Assembly: GCA_030581615.1 (NCBI GenBank)
Contig: JAKTTT010000049.1
Location: forward strand, 1-64,000
Length of the DNA stretch: 64,000 nucleotides
Direction: 5' to 3'
From: Alloascoidea africana
Taxonomy: Eukaryota; Ascomycota; Alloascoideomycetes; Alloascoideales; Alloascoideaceae
Shown: piece after piece, positions 1-10,369 of the stretch
Layout of the letters: every line of letters begins with the position of its first letter
How positions within the stretch are numbered: position 1 is the stretch's first letter
Position numbers and translations under genes: made by a program
Notes under the pieces: model-generated
Seen by the model: the letters and a program-made list of their open reading frames with translations, nothing else
The model's database searches: none
What the model was told of the DNA's origin: nothing

Positions 1-960
1 AGACGCGAAACGTTGCGTGGAACTTGCTTCAGTTTTTGAGCAGGTTTGAAAGCCTGTTGGAAGGAGGAACTTCGATGCCATTATTGGCAAATGACATCGA
101 AAAGAATCTTCCGACCTTAAATGAGACCGATCCCAGAACAGTTTTAAAGCATGACGCTTTCCAAATTGTGAAACTGCTGGCTGACCTGGGTCCATACAAT
201 CGGCAAATCCTGAGGTGGGAAGTACGAAAGGCAAAGCAAGAAATTTTAGAGATGGTGTTTGGGGGCGAAAAGATCGTGGAGTTAAGCGATGACTCCGATT
301 ATATGGAAGGATATGAGGAATACGAGTCTTTATAACTCAGTTTTGTTAGCCGCTCTGAATTTTTGTAGTTTTAATAATTTGCATTGTTTGAAAATACTGT
401 CACACATTATCTTTGATTTATAGTCTTCTAATATTGATATTAGTTTTATCTGTCTGGACATGTCTTGATAAACCTGGCCCTGGCTTTCCTATTCTTGGAG
501 GGATGTTGATAAAACATGTGGAACACGTAATTGACGACTTCCATGGAGGGCAGACGGCGCCTTATTAGTGACTAGATAACTGGTTACCGTCACGATCTCC
601 AGGAAGTCTGCTCACGTTCTATAACGATTTTGTATTCAGAGTTGCGCTGTAAGATTGCCAGATCAAGTTCAATTTTTTGATTCCAGTTTATTAATTCGTC
701 TATCTTTCTTTTGGAATATTGACTGTAGCTGAGGCCTAACCGTTTTTACTGTATTTGGTTTAGTTTATTGGATTCATTGGGCAACTTTTGAATCTGAGGA
801 TGTGTACCCTGTCTATCAGATTCTGCCATATTGTTGCTTTCCGGGAACTACTCATCTTGTTTTGTTTTTCGAAAAAAAACCTTTCTCGATTGGCACGGTA
901 TAGATGCGTATTCAGTACTTTTTTGGGCTCCGCTCTATATAGACTACTTGTTGGCACTTA
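1..960 (+). repeat. Repeat unit, copy A (runs off the left edge)
   Basis: This is one unit of a local repeat family. Positions 1-74 match 3601-3672 at about 80% by eye. The ORF at 75-335 matches the ORF at 3673-3975. The tract 316-476 matches 3956-4115 at about 95%. Positions 640-960 match 4450-4740 weakly. The stretch 477-640 is not shared. The unit presumably continues upstream of the window, because position 1 falls inside a homologous block. No known transposon family was recognised. Confidence 0.75.
75..335 (+). CDS. Small hypothetical protein of a repeat family, copy A (86 aa)
   Basis: This is an unrecognised 86-residue charged protein, probably mostly helical, with an acidic tail ending EEYESL. 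The ATG at 75 is chosen because it aligns with the ATG of copy B at 3673; the open frame extends upstream only through non-ATG codons. A hand count against copy B gives roughly 37 differing codons over the first 72, about 14 synonymous and 23 not. The frame is kept, which suggests weak protein-level constraint or recent decay. The tail is 14 residues shorter than in copy B. No signal peptide, membrane segment or known motif is visible, and no function is proposed. It could be an untranslated part of the repeat. Confidence 0.4.
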   Translation: MPLLANDIEKNLPTLNETDPRTVLKHDAFQIVKLLADLGPYNRQILRWEVRKAKQEILEMVFGGEKIVELSDDSDYMEGYEEYESL

Positions 961-1635
961 CAGCCATTGAGTCAGTCCTCCAATGTGCAACAAACCCTTA
1001 CTTTTATGAATAATCAGTATCGGAACACGCCTTTCTGGTGATCATTTCTCCAGCTCTAACAGTCCTTTTTCTACATGATTGAGTATCTGAAACCTTGCAT
1101 AAATGGGATCTGTACTGTGGAATCCATTTAGGTAAGTGAGACTCCGATTTACAGCTTAAGGCATTATTGATGGAAACTAAGATTGAGCAGTGAGGAGCGA
1201 TCACTCCAATATACTCTATTCGCTCTACATCTGCCGTTGTATTGAGGGGAGCGATCTCATAGATTAAAAGAACTGATCTTTCTCTAGTGGGAACACTTGG
1301 TCAATTTCGGGGATTGACACAATTAATCAACTGTAAGGCTCCTAAAAATCGAGTGTCACGTCTTGGAATAATGAACGCGCAAAGAATTTATGTGACTAAA
1401 TTCGAAAGTCTGAGTAACACAAACATCAAAAATTAACAAATGTTGATCTGGAGAAGAACAAAACTTCCTATTTAATATTGGCACAAGACATTTATCCTCG
1501 GTTTCACTGATTCTATCGCCCAACTGCAATTCTTCTTTCAAATAGGTATACTAAGCCAGAGATAATACAAAAATCCACCCAAGTAAACAATTACTGTTTT
1601 TTTGCTATTAAACTAACTGGTTTCAATTACTCCTT
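961..1635. other. No gene seen
   Basis: AT-rich sequence with only short open frames and nothing recognisable. Its left part may be a decayed tail of repeat copy A. Confidence 0.5.
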
Positions 1636-1639
1636 GCCA

Positions 1640-1775
1640 CGCTCCAGATTGTTTACTTATTCTTCATGTGCTAGTGACCAACTGTTCTCTTGCGGCTTAT
1701 CACAAAACCCTTCCGATAAGTACCAAGAGAACAGTTTATTACTTGCACATGAAGAATAAGTAGACAATCTGGAGC
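1640..1775. repeat. Fold-back inverted repeat (about 61-bp arms)
   Basis: The arms at about 1640-1700 and 1714-1775 are inverted copies separated by about 13 bases. Shared segments include GAAGAATAAGT, CAATCTGGAGC and CAAGAGAACAGT, read on one arm and found as reverse complement on the other. Most mismatches lie in the middle of the arms. It could be a foldback MITE, or a palindromic promoter core like the one at 3450-3617, but the two hairpins share no obvious sequence. Confidence 0.8.
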
Positions 1776-2929
1776 ATGTAGCGTGTTGCTAGCTTTGTGA
1801 AATGACCACTCTTCCTTCTGAACCTGAGTGTTGTGCAAGTCAATTTTAGCGTTGAAGCTATCTTTTTTTGTCTTTGCTGTTTTTTTTCCTACTCTTTTAA
1901 ATGAAGTAGAGGATAATTGGTCTAATAAGGATGGCACTGGGTATCATTGCAATTCCGATTTTCCAGGCCATACGTAGGAAATCGGATGCACATGCTTTGG
2001 TAGATGCCCATTTGCTCATAATAGTGACTACAGTCGTTTTTGTAGTATGTTCATGTAAAAGGCTCGATTTAACAGAAGCAGAAGTAGCGGCTGATACCAT
2101 ACACCCGGCCAGTAGAGCACACATCTAGGGTCTTTTCACATACCTTTGCTTTACTTCATGTTCTTCCGCCAACTCATCGCCATTGGTTGGGGTCGTATCA
2201 TGTTACATGGGAGGAATACCATGCATTTGAACTCCCATATCCTTCCAATCCCTTCTTGTTTTCGGACTTTCCAGTTTCGTTTAAGGGCTATATCGAGTTA
2301 ACCCTGGAGGTAGAAGAGATTGAATTGGCTAACGTATGTCCCGCCCCCTGATATTTCTCTTGAAGGCTAGGAAAAGATGCTGGATCAAGAATAATCTCGC
2401 ATCAGTATTTATTTATTCTTTAATGTGCAGAAAGGTGATGTAAACATTGAATATGATTCAAAGATGTTGTTTAATGTATTGAACTATCTCATTAAACAAA
2501 AGGATCTATAAGACATTATCCAGTTTTAAGACCCCAAAACGCAACTACTAACTGCTACTGCTATGAGATAGTACATAATAGAGATCTCAACATTTGCAAA
2601 AAATGAATCATGTCACCAGGCCGTCGCTCTACAAGGGATCTCATTCTTCCCCGAATTAAACTCAGGGAACTCAGCGCTCTCCATGAAAGCCATAAACCAT
2701 CGTTTCCACCGAGTTTTGTCAACACTTTTCCAAAAAACTGAAAACTGAGGCCATTTCAGTAGTATGTGCTTGAGGGCAGAGTCTTTCCAGCGCTTCGTAC
2801 CTTAAATCATGTCAAAAGCTACACCTAATGATTCTGAAATACGCTCTATAGCTTATCATCTGACTGGATTACTCGCATCCAAGTCTCTGTGTTTGAGGTG
2901 GGCTTACCATAACTAGCAGTACAACCAGT
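1776..2929. other. No gene seen
   Basis: Only short open frames, on both strands and without recognisable domains (for example 1931-2128). This is probably decayed repeat or mobile-element sequence. I could not assign a family. Confidence 0.4.
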
Positions 2930-3068
2930 CCCTCCAGGCATGTTCAGACAGATTAATATCAATAGTAGAAACCCATAATTTAAAGATGATCTATGTCAGT
3001 GCTTGCAATCTACGTATCAGCGGCAATTATCACTGAAAGCTCAGAGCGGGTAACAACACTGAGCTGTG

Positions 3069-3400
3069 TTTATAAGAGCTTCCATTACTCGGCCATGTCA
3101 TGTTCTTCTACATCATCTCTTCAATACGCGCTTAAGAGCCAATTTCTTCCATGAACTCTAGGTTGCAAGAGCCATTAGCTAACGCAATTGTCTTTTACCG
3201 CCCAAATTGGCTCTCTGTTATCTTTTTCTTTACTTTTCTCACCTCACTTTTCAGAATGCGTCGGTTCCGTGCACCCAGCTTGACCACCAGATTAAGAATT
3301 TGAAGCGCGTCATTTTCTAAAAGCATCCTGAGATCCAATTTATCGGTCTCATTATAAGGGGAATTTTTTCTTTCGATATTACTTGTTAAGATTTTAAGCG
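3069..3400 (-). pseudogene. Decayed inverted copy C of the small-ORF repeat
   Basis: Read on the minus strand, this segment aligns with the copy B ORF in the same frame. It keeps blocks such as NRRILK, EVRKVKKKI and an ETD start block, against NRKILK, EVRKTKEKI and ETD in copy B. It has no ATG at the expected place and stops after the SQFGR segment, earlier than copy B. Similarity continues past the ORF into the 3' tract, down to about 2930 at roughly 68%. It lies head to head with copy B across the palindrome at 3450-3617. It is clearly a diverged duplicate and not expected to make a full protein. Confidence 0.7.
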
Positions 3401-3449
3401 CTCTACCTCTTTCAGATTTTCAAATCTTGTCTAAAACTGAATTAAGGTA

Positions 3450-3617
3450 AATGCAATTTTTCGGGTTTGGGTGGCTCTCCTCGGAACTGTCTTGATTATT
3501 TGGATAATTGCAGTTGTCGCAGAACTCCAGAAATATTGCGAGTTCTGCGACAACTGCAATTATCCAAATAATCAAGACTGTTCCGAGGAGGGCCACCCAA
3601 ACACGAAACGTTGCATT
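3450..3617. repeat. Long near-perfect palindrome between copies C and B
   Basis: The arms at about 3450-3527 and 3539-3617 are inverted copies with about 11 bases between them. The inner 60 bases of each arm differ at about two positions. Similarity drops outward and continues, weaker, into ORF copies C and B. The arms are therefore the shared 5' flank of a head-to-head gene pair. The DNA could form a cruciform, and a transcript across it a strong hairpin. Confidence 0.9.
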
Positions 3618-3672
3618 TAGCTTGATTCAGTTTTAGACCAGGTTTGAAAGCCTGCTTGAAAGAGGCTCTTCG

Positions 3673-3975
3673 ATGTCATTATTGGTAAATGACTTCGAAC
3701 AGAATCTTCCTATTTACAATGAGACCGATCCCCGAATAGTCTTAGAGCATCACACCTTCAAAATTGTCAATATGCTAGCCGATCTGGGTCCATACAATCG
3801 GAAAATTCTGAAGTGGGAGGTGAGAAAGACAAAGGAAAAGATTTTAGAGATGAAGTTGGGGGGAAAAAAGATAGTGGAATTAACTGATAACTTGGGTTCT
3901 ATGGAAGGGATTGGCCTTACGGAGCATACTGAAGATGATTTTCTGGAAGAACATGAGGAATACGAGTCTTTATAA
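3673..3975 (+). CDS. Small hypothetical protein of a repeat family, copy B (100 aa)
   Basis: This is an unrecognised 100-residue hydrophilic protein, a paralogue of the ORF at 75-335. Conserved blocks are LGPYNR, EVRK and KIVEL, and an acidic C-terminus again ends EEYESL. It carries a 14-residue insertion of mainly acidic residues just before the tail. The ATG is the first in frame and matches that of copy A. The upstream 60 bases are one arm of the palindrome. No known domain, signal or membrane segment is seen. A repeat-borne gene of unknown role is the most that can be said. Confidence 0.45.
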   Translation: MSLLVNDFEQNLPIYNETDPRIVLEHHTFKIVNMLADLGPYNRKILKWEVRKTKEKILEMKLGGKKIVELTDNLGSMEGIGLTEHTEDDFLEEHEEYESL

Positions 3976-4740
3976 CTCAGTTTTGTTAGCCGCTCTGAAT
4001 TTTTGTAGTTTTAGTAATTTGCATTGTTTGAAAATACTGTCATACATTATCTTTGATTTATAGTCTTCTAATATTGATATTAATTTTTCTGTCTTAGCAT
4101 GTCTTGATAAACCTACTGTGTTTCTAGAAAATGCCAAACCGACCTCAGTCAAATTGATTAAGCACGAAACACAGGCTTGGAAGAAATTAACCCAGTTCTC
4201 CGAGTTTGTAGAGCATGCGAGCAGAATTCATGGAAGAATGAGACTCCTTGTTAGACTAACTGCCTTTCTACGTGACTCAATTTTCTTATGTTTGAGCACT
4301 CTATTGTTTTGTATTGCTTAACAACAGTTATTGCTCTTGGGTCTTAGGATTGATGATGATGTTTATGAATGACTATATCATCCACTTAAGCATCTCCACA
4401 ATCTTCCTCAGCGAGACTCACACCTCGTTCAATCCTATTTTGGGGTTTAGGCTTGCGCTGTAAGATTGACAGATTACGGTCAATCGTTGATTTTAATGGA
4501 GCGATTTGCTTATTGTTCTTTTGGAATCTTGACTCGAGCTCAGCCTTAACTTCATTTGCTATATTCAGATTGGTTCATTGAATTCACTGTAGTGTTCTTT
4601 TGAATCTGCAAATGTGTATTTTTTCTATTAGATTCTGAAATGTTGCTGCTTTTCGGGGACTACTCAATTTTTGTACTTCGTAATGAGACCTTTCTCGATT
4701 GGCACTTTCTTTAGCTCCACATTCTATATGCTCTTGAGCT
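3956..4740 (+). repeat. Repeat unit copy B, downstream part
   Basis: Positions 3956-4115 match 316-476 at about 95%, with abrupt loss of similarity after the block ending GTCTTGATAAACCT. Positions 4116-4450 have no counterpart in copy A. Positions 4450-4740 resemble 640-960 weakly, for example TGCGCTGTAAGATTG and TTCTTTTGGAAT. A Tc1-like element follows at 4777. Confidence 0.7.
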
Positions 4741-4776
4741 TTAACCCTAAGCCAGAAAAGGAAATTCTCAGGTATA

Positions 4777-6275
4777 CATAGAGTGCCCTGCAGAATGAGT
4801 CTCGAATAGCAACCACCACTCCATTTTTATAGCCAGGAAACCGGTTTTAGTCTAATAGTATAGCGCATAAATCTGAGATTACTGTTGCTGTTCAATGGTG
4901 ACTTATGCAAGAAGGTATTTTTTATTGGCCAAAGTCGTCATTTTGGTGCAGGACAAAAAATGATCTCTAAAATCTATTCTAGTTACACAAAACCACTCTG
5001 TTTTGGTAAACAATTATACCATGTGTGTATTTTTATAGCCATGTCAAAAGATTCGGTGTTTTCTTTCAATTTTTATTGATGAAACTTACATCTGGTTCTG
5101 TAAAGAAATTTAACAGTTTCTATGCAAAATAAAGCTCAAATACAATAGAGATGTTCAGCAAAATAGGTCTAACAATATTCTTGAGGTGAAATATTCCAAA
5201 ACGTTTGAAATTCAGGGTTGAAATGCTAACAATCGGGGGAAGATCATCCTTTCTTCGTCCTTTTTCAAACTTACAGCAAGACTAATCAATTCCTTAAAAG
5301 AAGACAACACTGTTCAGATTCAGTTAAATCTGTTTGATAACATTACCAGAAGTGTACTTTGTTACCTGTCATTAGCTATATCCCTGGATTTAACACATAA
5401 GAGACCGCACAGACAACGCAAAACCTGACATAGCGGAAAACACTAAATTTTGGCCAGTTGACTAGTTGGAAAGGGTGATATGGTCACACGAGTTAAGAAT
5501 TAACATACTGGGCTTAGATGTAAAAAAATAGTGATGTGCAAGGGAAGATAAATGAAAACGTACAAAGTATTGTTTTCGGGAATTTAAATTTCTATTTCTT
5601 TTTAATGATCTAGAGCCATATATTCTGGGAGAAGTTTGGTAAAAGATGATAGCAAGTAGTTTCATTAATATTTTGGAAAAAAAGGTGCTATGTTTTCTAA
5701 TCAATAAAAAAGAAAAGAAGTAGGAAATGTCACTTTCCAGAAAGATAAGGAACGACCTGCAAAGATACAAGAAAGATTCAAATTAACAAACAGATTTTAA
5801 ACGCGACAATGGACATCTCAATTTCCAGATTTAATCCCAATCAAAAGTTGATGTCTATTTCAAAAGCGAAAGCATAATGAGTATTCGAGCCATCTTCTGG
5901 AATCATCGGATTTCAAACAAGAATTTTCAACGTTTGAAAAGCACTTTCTGTATTTTTTTTTGTTAGCATGTAGTTGAGAACGTGTCAAAGATAATTGATG
6001 ACGAATTATAGAAATTCTGGTTTCTGAAGAGTTCAATATATAGGATTTTATATAACGTGTTTTGTCCCACAGCAAACTAAACACTTGGGCTATACCTTCT
6101 TGCATATGTCACCATTGAACAGCAAAAATAACCCAATTACTCTCCAGCATAATCTCAGATTCATGGGCTATACTATTATACTAGAACCAATTTCCTCACT
6201 ATAAAAATGGAGTGGTGGTTGCTGTTTAGAAAAACATTTAGGAACTCCCAAATTCATTCTGCAGGGCACTCACTG
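4777..6275 (+). mobile_element. Decayed Tc1/mariner-like DNA transposon (about 1.5 kb)
   Basis: The terminal inverted repeats are about 150-190 bp (4777-4925 and about 6090-6275). The ends read CATAGAGTGCCCTGCAGAAT on the left and CAGTGAGTGCCCTGCAGAAT on the right (reverse complement), each flanked by TA as expected for this superfamily. On the plus strand, 5729-5860 encodes traces of the transposase core: a TFQKD block (Asp codon at 5744, compare FQQDN) and a W-TSQFPDL-IPI block (5810-5842, compare WPSQSPDLNPIE). The two are in one frame with an internal stop, and the position of the usual catalytic Glu reads Lys. An upstream block (SSFINILEKK) is in another frame. It is inactive. Confidence 0.85.
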
Positions 6276-7122
6276 TATATAGGTGGACTTCAATTAGTGG
6301 AATGATACTCTTTTTCAAAACTTGTTTTCGGGAGTAGGAAAAATATGCAATGAATATTCATAAAAACGCTAATAACGCATGAAAATAGGATTTTTTTTTT
6401 TCCACCTGCTTTGTTAAAATGAAATCATTATATTCAATTGCATTTAACAAATTTCTTCATGTCAAGCCAAACACGAATCCTTATTAGTTTTGCTTCCTGT
6501 TTGGTCAGCTGGGTTATGCCAGTCTTAAACAGTGCAGCTACCAAAGAGGATTGGCATTTTGGGAAAAAAGGTCAAGTTGGCAAAATAGGAAAAGCAGTAT
6601 TGTTGGCTTTTAAGTAAGAACAATGTTGGTTCATGTTGACAATACTAACTAAGAGAAAAATGCAAGAGACAATATGTAAAAATTGAAACAGCGTTGCAGG
6701 CCTTTTAAAACAAAAAAAAAGCAAAAAAAAGGAAAATCAACTTTGAAAGAGAGATACATGCAATTCTTGGATTATGGCAATGGGAAAAACATGCCAGGAG
6801 ATGGCTACAAGTGCGTGTATCAACAAACGATATCAGCAAAAAAAAAAAAAAAAAAAAATACAGATTTTTCTTCCACGCATGTTAGAGGAGAGGCTTAAAA
6901 CAATCAAGAATAAAAGCAAGAGAGATAACAGATAAATATGGATTCATATCAGATATACAACAGCAGTTTTGGGACAACTTATCCTCTCCTCCCCCCTTTT
7001 TTATTATCTCATGGACAAATGACTCAGGGTTTATCAACGACAAATCTCAATTTCAAAACCCTTCTTCTATACATAATCAACAACAAAAAGTGAAAATAAA
7101 AAAACAAAATGGGTTAGAAGGT
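6276..7122. other. Intergenic, low complexity
   Basis: AT-rich sequence with poly-A runs (for example near 6839-6857). It holds the 3' flank of the Sec7-domain gene. No gene or repeat was recognised. Confidence 0.5.
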
Positions 7123-9121
7123 TCATTTAGTCCTGCCATTTTTTGTGATTGCCTTTTTTAAAGGTCTTTTTTTCAAACTGTGATAGTAAATTCCCAAAAC
7201 TTCATCTGCTTTCTTCATCCAGTCCGCATCGATGATCAATCCATTTGATTCGAATTCCTCATTGATGTTCATCGTTTGGATAGTTGCATTTACAACAGAG
7301 TGCAATCTTTTTTCCTTTTCACTGTTGCTCAATGACTTTCGCGAATCAAGTGTTGAGTATGTGTTATCCGATTCCGAAGTGTTGTTCGATAAGGAATTCG
7401 TCAATTTTGAATCTGTTTCGGATTCAGTGACCTCTTCAATAATACTTGAATTGGGTCTTGAAGTTGAAGCGGAGGTCGAGGGTGTTTGGGTCAATTCTGA
7501 ACCATAGAGGGGTGAAAGTGCTTCTTGTGATGTTCTTTTGGATGCAACAGCTGAGTTATCAATAACAGAACTGGTCGGTCTGGATTGACCTGGAGTGGTA
7601 TCCTTTCTCGATAAATCAGACATGGATTTTCTCTCATTTTTGTTTCTCGTGTGTCGATGCCCAAGTCTTGAAAAACTTCTCCTTGGAATTTTTTTACTTG
7701 AATAAACCCCCCCTGTTCCCGAGGATGATGATGCACCGACATCGGCGCTAACAGCACGACGAGCAAAGTCTTCGTTACTATCTATTGAAAGTCTTACTCC
7801 TGCGGCCGAATATCTATGCTTGGGGACTGTTAAAGCAGCGGCAGAGGTTCCAGTTGGACCAATGGAGTGTCTGGCTTTCCCTCCTTTCGATAACGAGGTT
7901 TCGATATAGTCATGATCGTTCAAGGTCGTATTCACAGGCGCCAATCTGTGGATTCGATTTCCCTGGTGTTTCAACACGGAGGGTTGCATTTCGTTTTCGA
8001 GTATAATGCCCGAAATTGCTTTCACAAAGCGATGCCTTGAAAGCTTTTTCCCCATTTGAAGTCTCTGATTGAGGATTAACAAAGAGTAGGCAACAATATA
8101 GGCAACATCGGCTCTTCCAAACAGATGGTGTTTGTTTGCTTTTGTCCAAACCACGCTAAACGCCCTAAGCACTCGTTCTAGGTTTGTCGTTGGATTCGAC
8201 ATGTCTATATAAAGGTTATCGCAAAGCATATGAAGTGAATCAAACAGGTCAAAATACGACCATGGGAAATGGTCCATGTATATTTTGCACACGTTAACTT
8301 GCTTCAAATCACTAGAAATTGGGGAGTTAGATTTTGGGATTTGGTTTTCCCAGTTAAATCAATATCAAGATGGCTGAACTTACTCTCCGCCTAGCCATAA
8401 CACGTAGTCTTTAAATGGTATCGAGCGAATTGAGCCGTTAAAGAACTTTTCAGCAAGAACCTCCTCGCTACATGTATTCAAAGAGTTTTGAGATTCTCTT
8501 TGTGCATCAACGTAGAGCACTGGAGAATTGGTGATTGGGCGGTCCAAATCTGAAACCGGTATTGTTAGAGTAAAAAGCCGTGCTTATTCGTGATGATGTT
8601 TGAACAGGAAATGAACAACAGCCCACGAAAAAAAAAAAAAAAAGAAACTCACCACCGAGATGAATCTGCTTGTTTATGGATAGCTTTGCGTCTGGATTTG
8701 TAGCGATTTTATCCATAGCCATAAACAAATCTGTGAAATTAAGAATACTTGGATGGTCGGGCATAAGCTGTTCAGATATCTCTTGGCTGGAAACACATCT
8801 TGTAATTGTGTGGGAAGCATCCAAAGGAGCAGCGTCTCTGCTCTCGTGTTTGCGAACCTCCTCGGGAGTCACGTCGAACTTGACTCTGTTCTTCTTGCCG
8901 CTTTTCTTCGGCGTCTTTGTGCCAGCTGCACCGGTTCTTGAGGGCGCAACAGACTCGTCTCCCGTGTTGGTCGTGCTGATGCTACTTCCTCGCGCATTTC
9001 TTGTGTTGCTTTTGATGGAGGTTGTCGATGAGAATTGGCCTGTTGTCGAGGCGGTGTTGAAGCGAGGGCTATTGGGGATGGAGCAGTTTGGCCTGGGCTC
9101 TTGTCGAGCGAGATTGTTATG

Positions 9122-9157
<36 letters not shown>

Positions 9158-9277
9158 ATGCTGTTGATGGTGGTTCTTGTTTTTCTTTAGGCGCCTGCTG
9201 AACCAGCTGCCGCTGCTAGAAGAGCTGGAGGAGCCATCTGCTTTGTTTGAGCTTTTGCTCTTGCTTCCGAACCACAT
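7123..9277 (-). CDS. Sec7-domain protein, probable Arf-family GEF (659 aa, 3 exons)
   Basis: Proteins of this family exchange GDP for GTP on Arf/Arl GTPases at Golgi or endosomal membranes. Exons are 9277-8653, 8549-8384 and 8311-7123; the introns have donors GTGAGT and GTAAGT, and the frame is continuous. The N-terminus (about 1-150) is Ser/Lys-rich with a polyglutamine/His tract near residues 37-55. The Sec7-like region lies within about 215-350 and ends with the typical blocks LERVLRAFSVVW and ADVAYIVAYSLLILN. The rest (about 360-659) is a Ser/Thr-rich tail with no PH domain that I can see. The loop that normally reads YLGE, whose Glu is catalytic, reads WLGGDD across the exon 2/3 junction. 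The size resembles Yel1, but Syt1-like proteins are also possible, so no symbol is given. Confidence 0.8.
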
Positions 9278-10369
9278 CAGAATTGTAGCTGTTCAAAAGC
9301 TGTGATTAATTTTGGTTTTGTTTGTTTGTTTGTTGTTATTTTCTGAAATCAAGGAGATTTTCCCAGAACAGGACACAGGGGGACGAGCGAGGTTGCGGGA
9401 GGGAGAGGTGCTGAACAGGCTTTGTCTTTGTATTTGGCAGAGAGGAAGGAGACAAGAGGGTGCGGGCTATATTTTAGTGAGAGGAGGGGGTATATTATTT
9501 GTTAAATACAGAGGACTAGTGTACACGGTACAGAGAGATTGCTTGAAGGACCGAATAGCAAGAGAGAAAAAGACGGGAAGGAAGAAGAAGTTTAAGGGTA
9601 AGAAGAAAGCATTTGTGAAGGATGGGAAAATGTGTTTGGGCTATTATAATAGGCCTGGTCAATTCCTCATGAAACTATTTTGCACTGCTATCAAAAAATC
9701 TGTTTTCTGTTTCTCTTTCCGCACACATGCGAAAGTGGTTTTTCAATCGAGCTATTGAACGATTCTCGAAAAGAGAGAAACCATGGAGATAGAGCTGCTT
9801 CCAGAATTCCCAACGGTTGGAGAGGCACAGATATTATTTCATTCTCCTTGAAAGTTCGCAAGCTCGTTCTTTTGTTCCACTTTTGAAGGTCTAGAAGAGC
9901 CAGTTTCGGGTTTTGTTTTCAAGTTTTTTGGCTCTTCTTGTTTCTCTTTCTCACTATTCGGTCAACATTCCTGTTGAGATGCATCTGCAAAGTGCCTTAG
10001 ACTTGCATCGAGAAATCACCCTAATCTTTCCAAATTGCGGATGCGTGTTCTTTCACAGCCGATTGCAAGGGAAATGAAAGGATGGGGGAACAAATGGTGT
10101 GGCTGCTCGTATAGATCTCGCTGTTCATGGTCATTTTTTTGCTGGAACTCACCACCTCTATCCAATGTGAGTTCTGAACCATCTGAAACCACAGACCTGG
10201 TAAATAAAACAAATAATAATAGTTCCAACTGTTTTGACATATTTGTTCCCTCCATATATAACACAAATCCTCGTCTACTGATAATTCAGAAAATTCGTAA
10301 TGCATTAAACAAAGTTGACTAGATAATGTATTTATAATACGCAAAACAACAGCACACATTTTTTTGCTT
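9278..10369. other. Intergenic region
   Basis: This contains the promoter side of the Sec7-domain gene and the 3' flank of the DIP5-like gene. A 148-codon plus-strand frame at 9312-9758 lacks any recognisable domain and starts next to purine-rich low-complexity DNA. I do not call it a gene. Confidence 0.5.

Noticed and set aside
1931-2128. Hydrophobic 65-75 codon ORFs on both strands
   Set aside because: Short, with no conserved motif, inside decayed repeat DNA.
9312-9758. 148-codon plus-strand ORF
   Set aside because: No domain, basic low-complexity composition, and it overlaps the likely promoter of the Sec7 gene.
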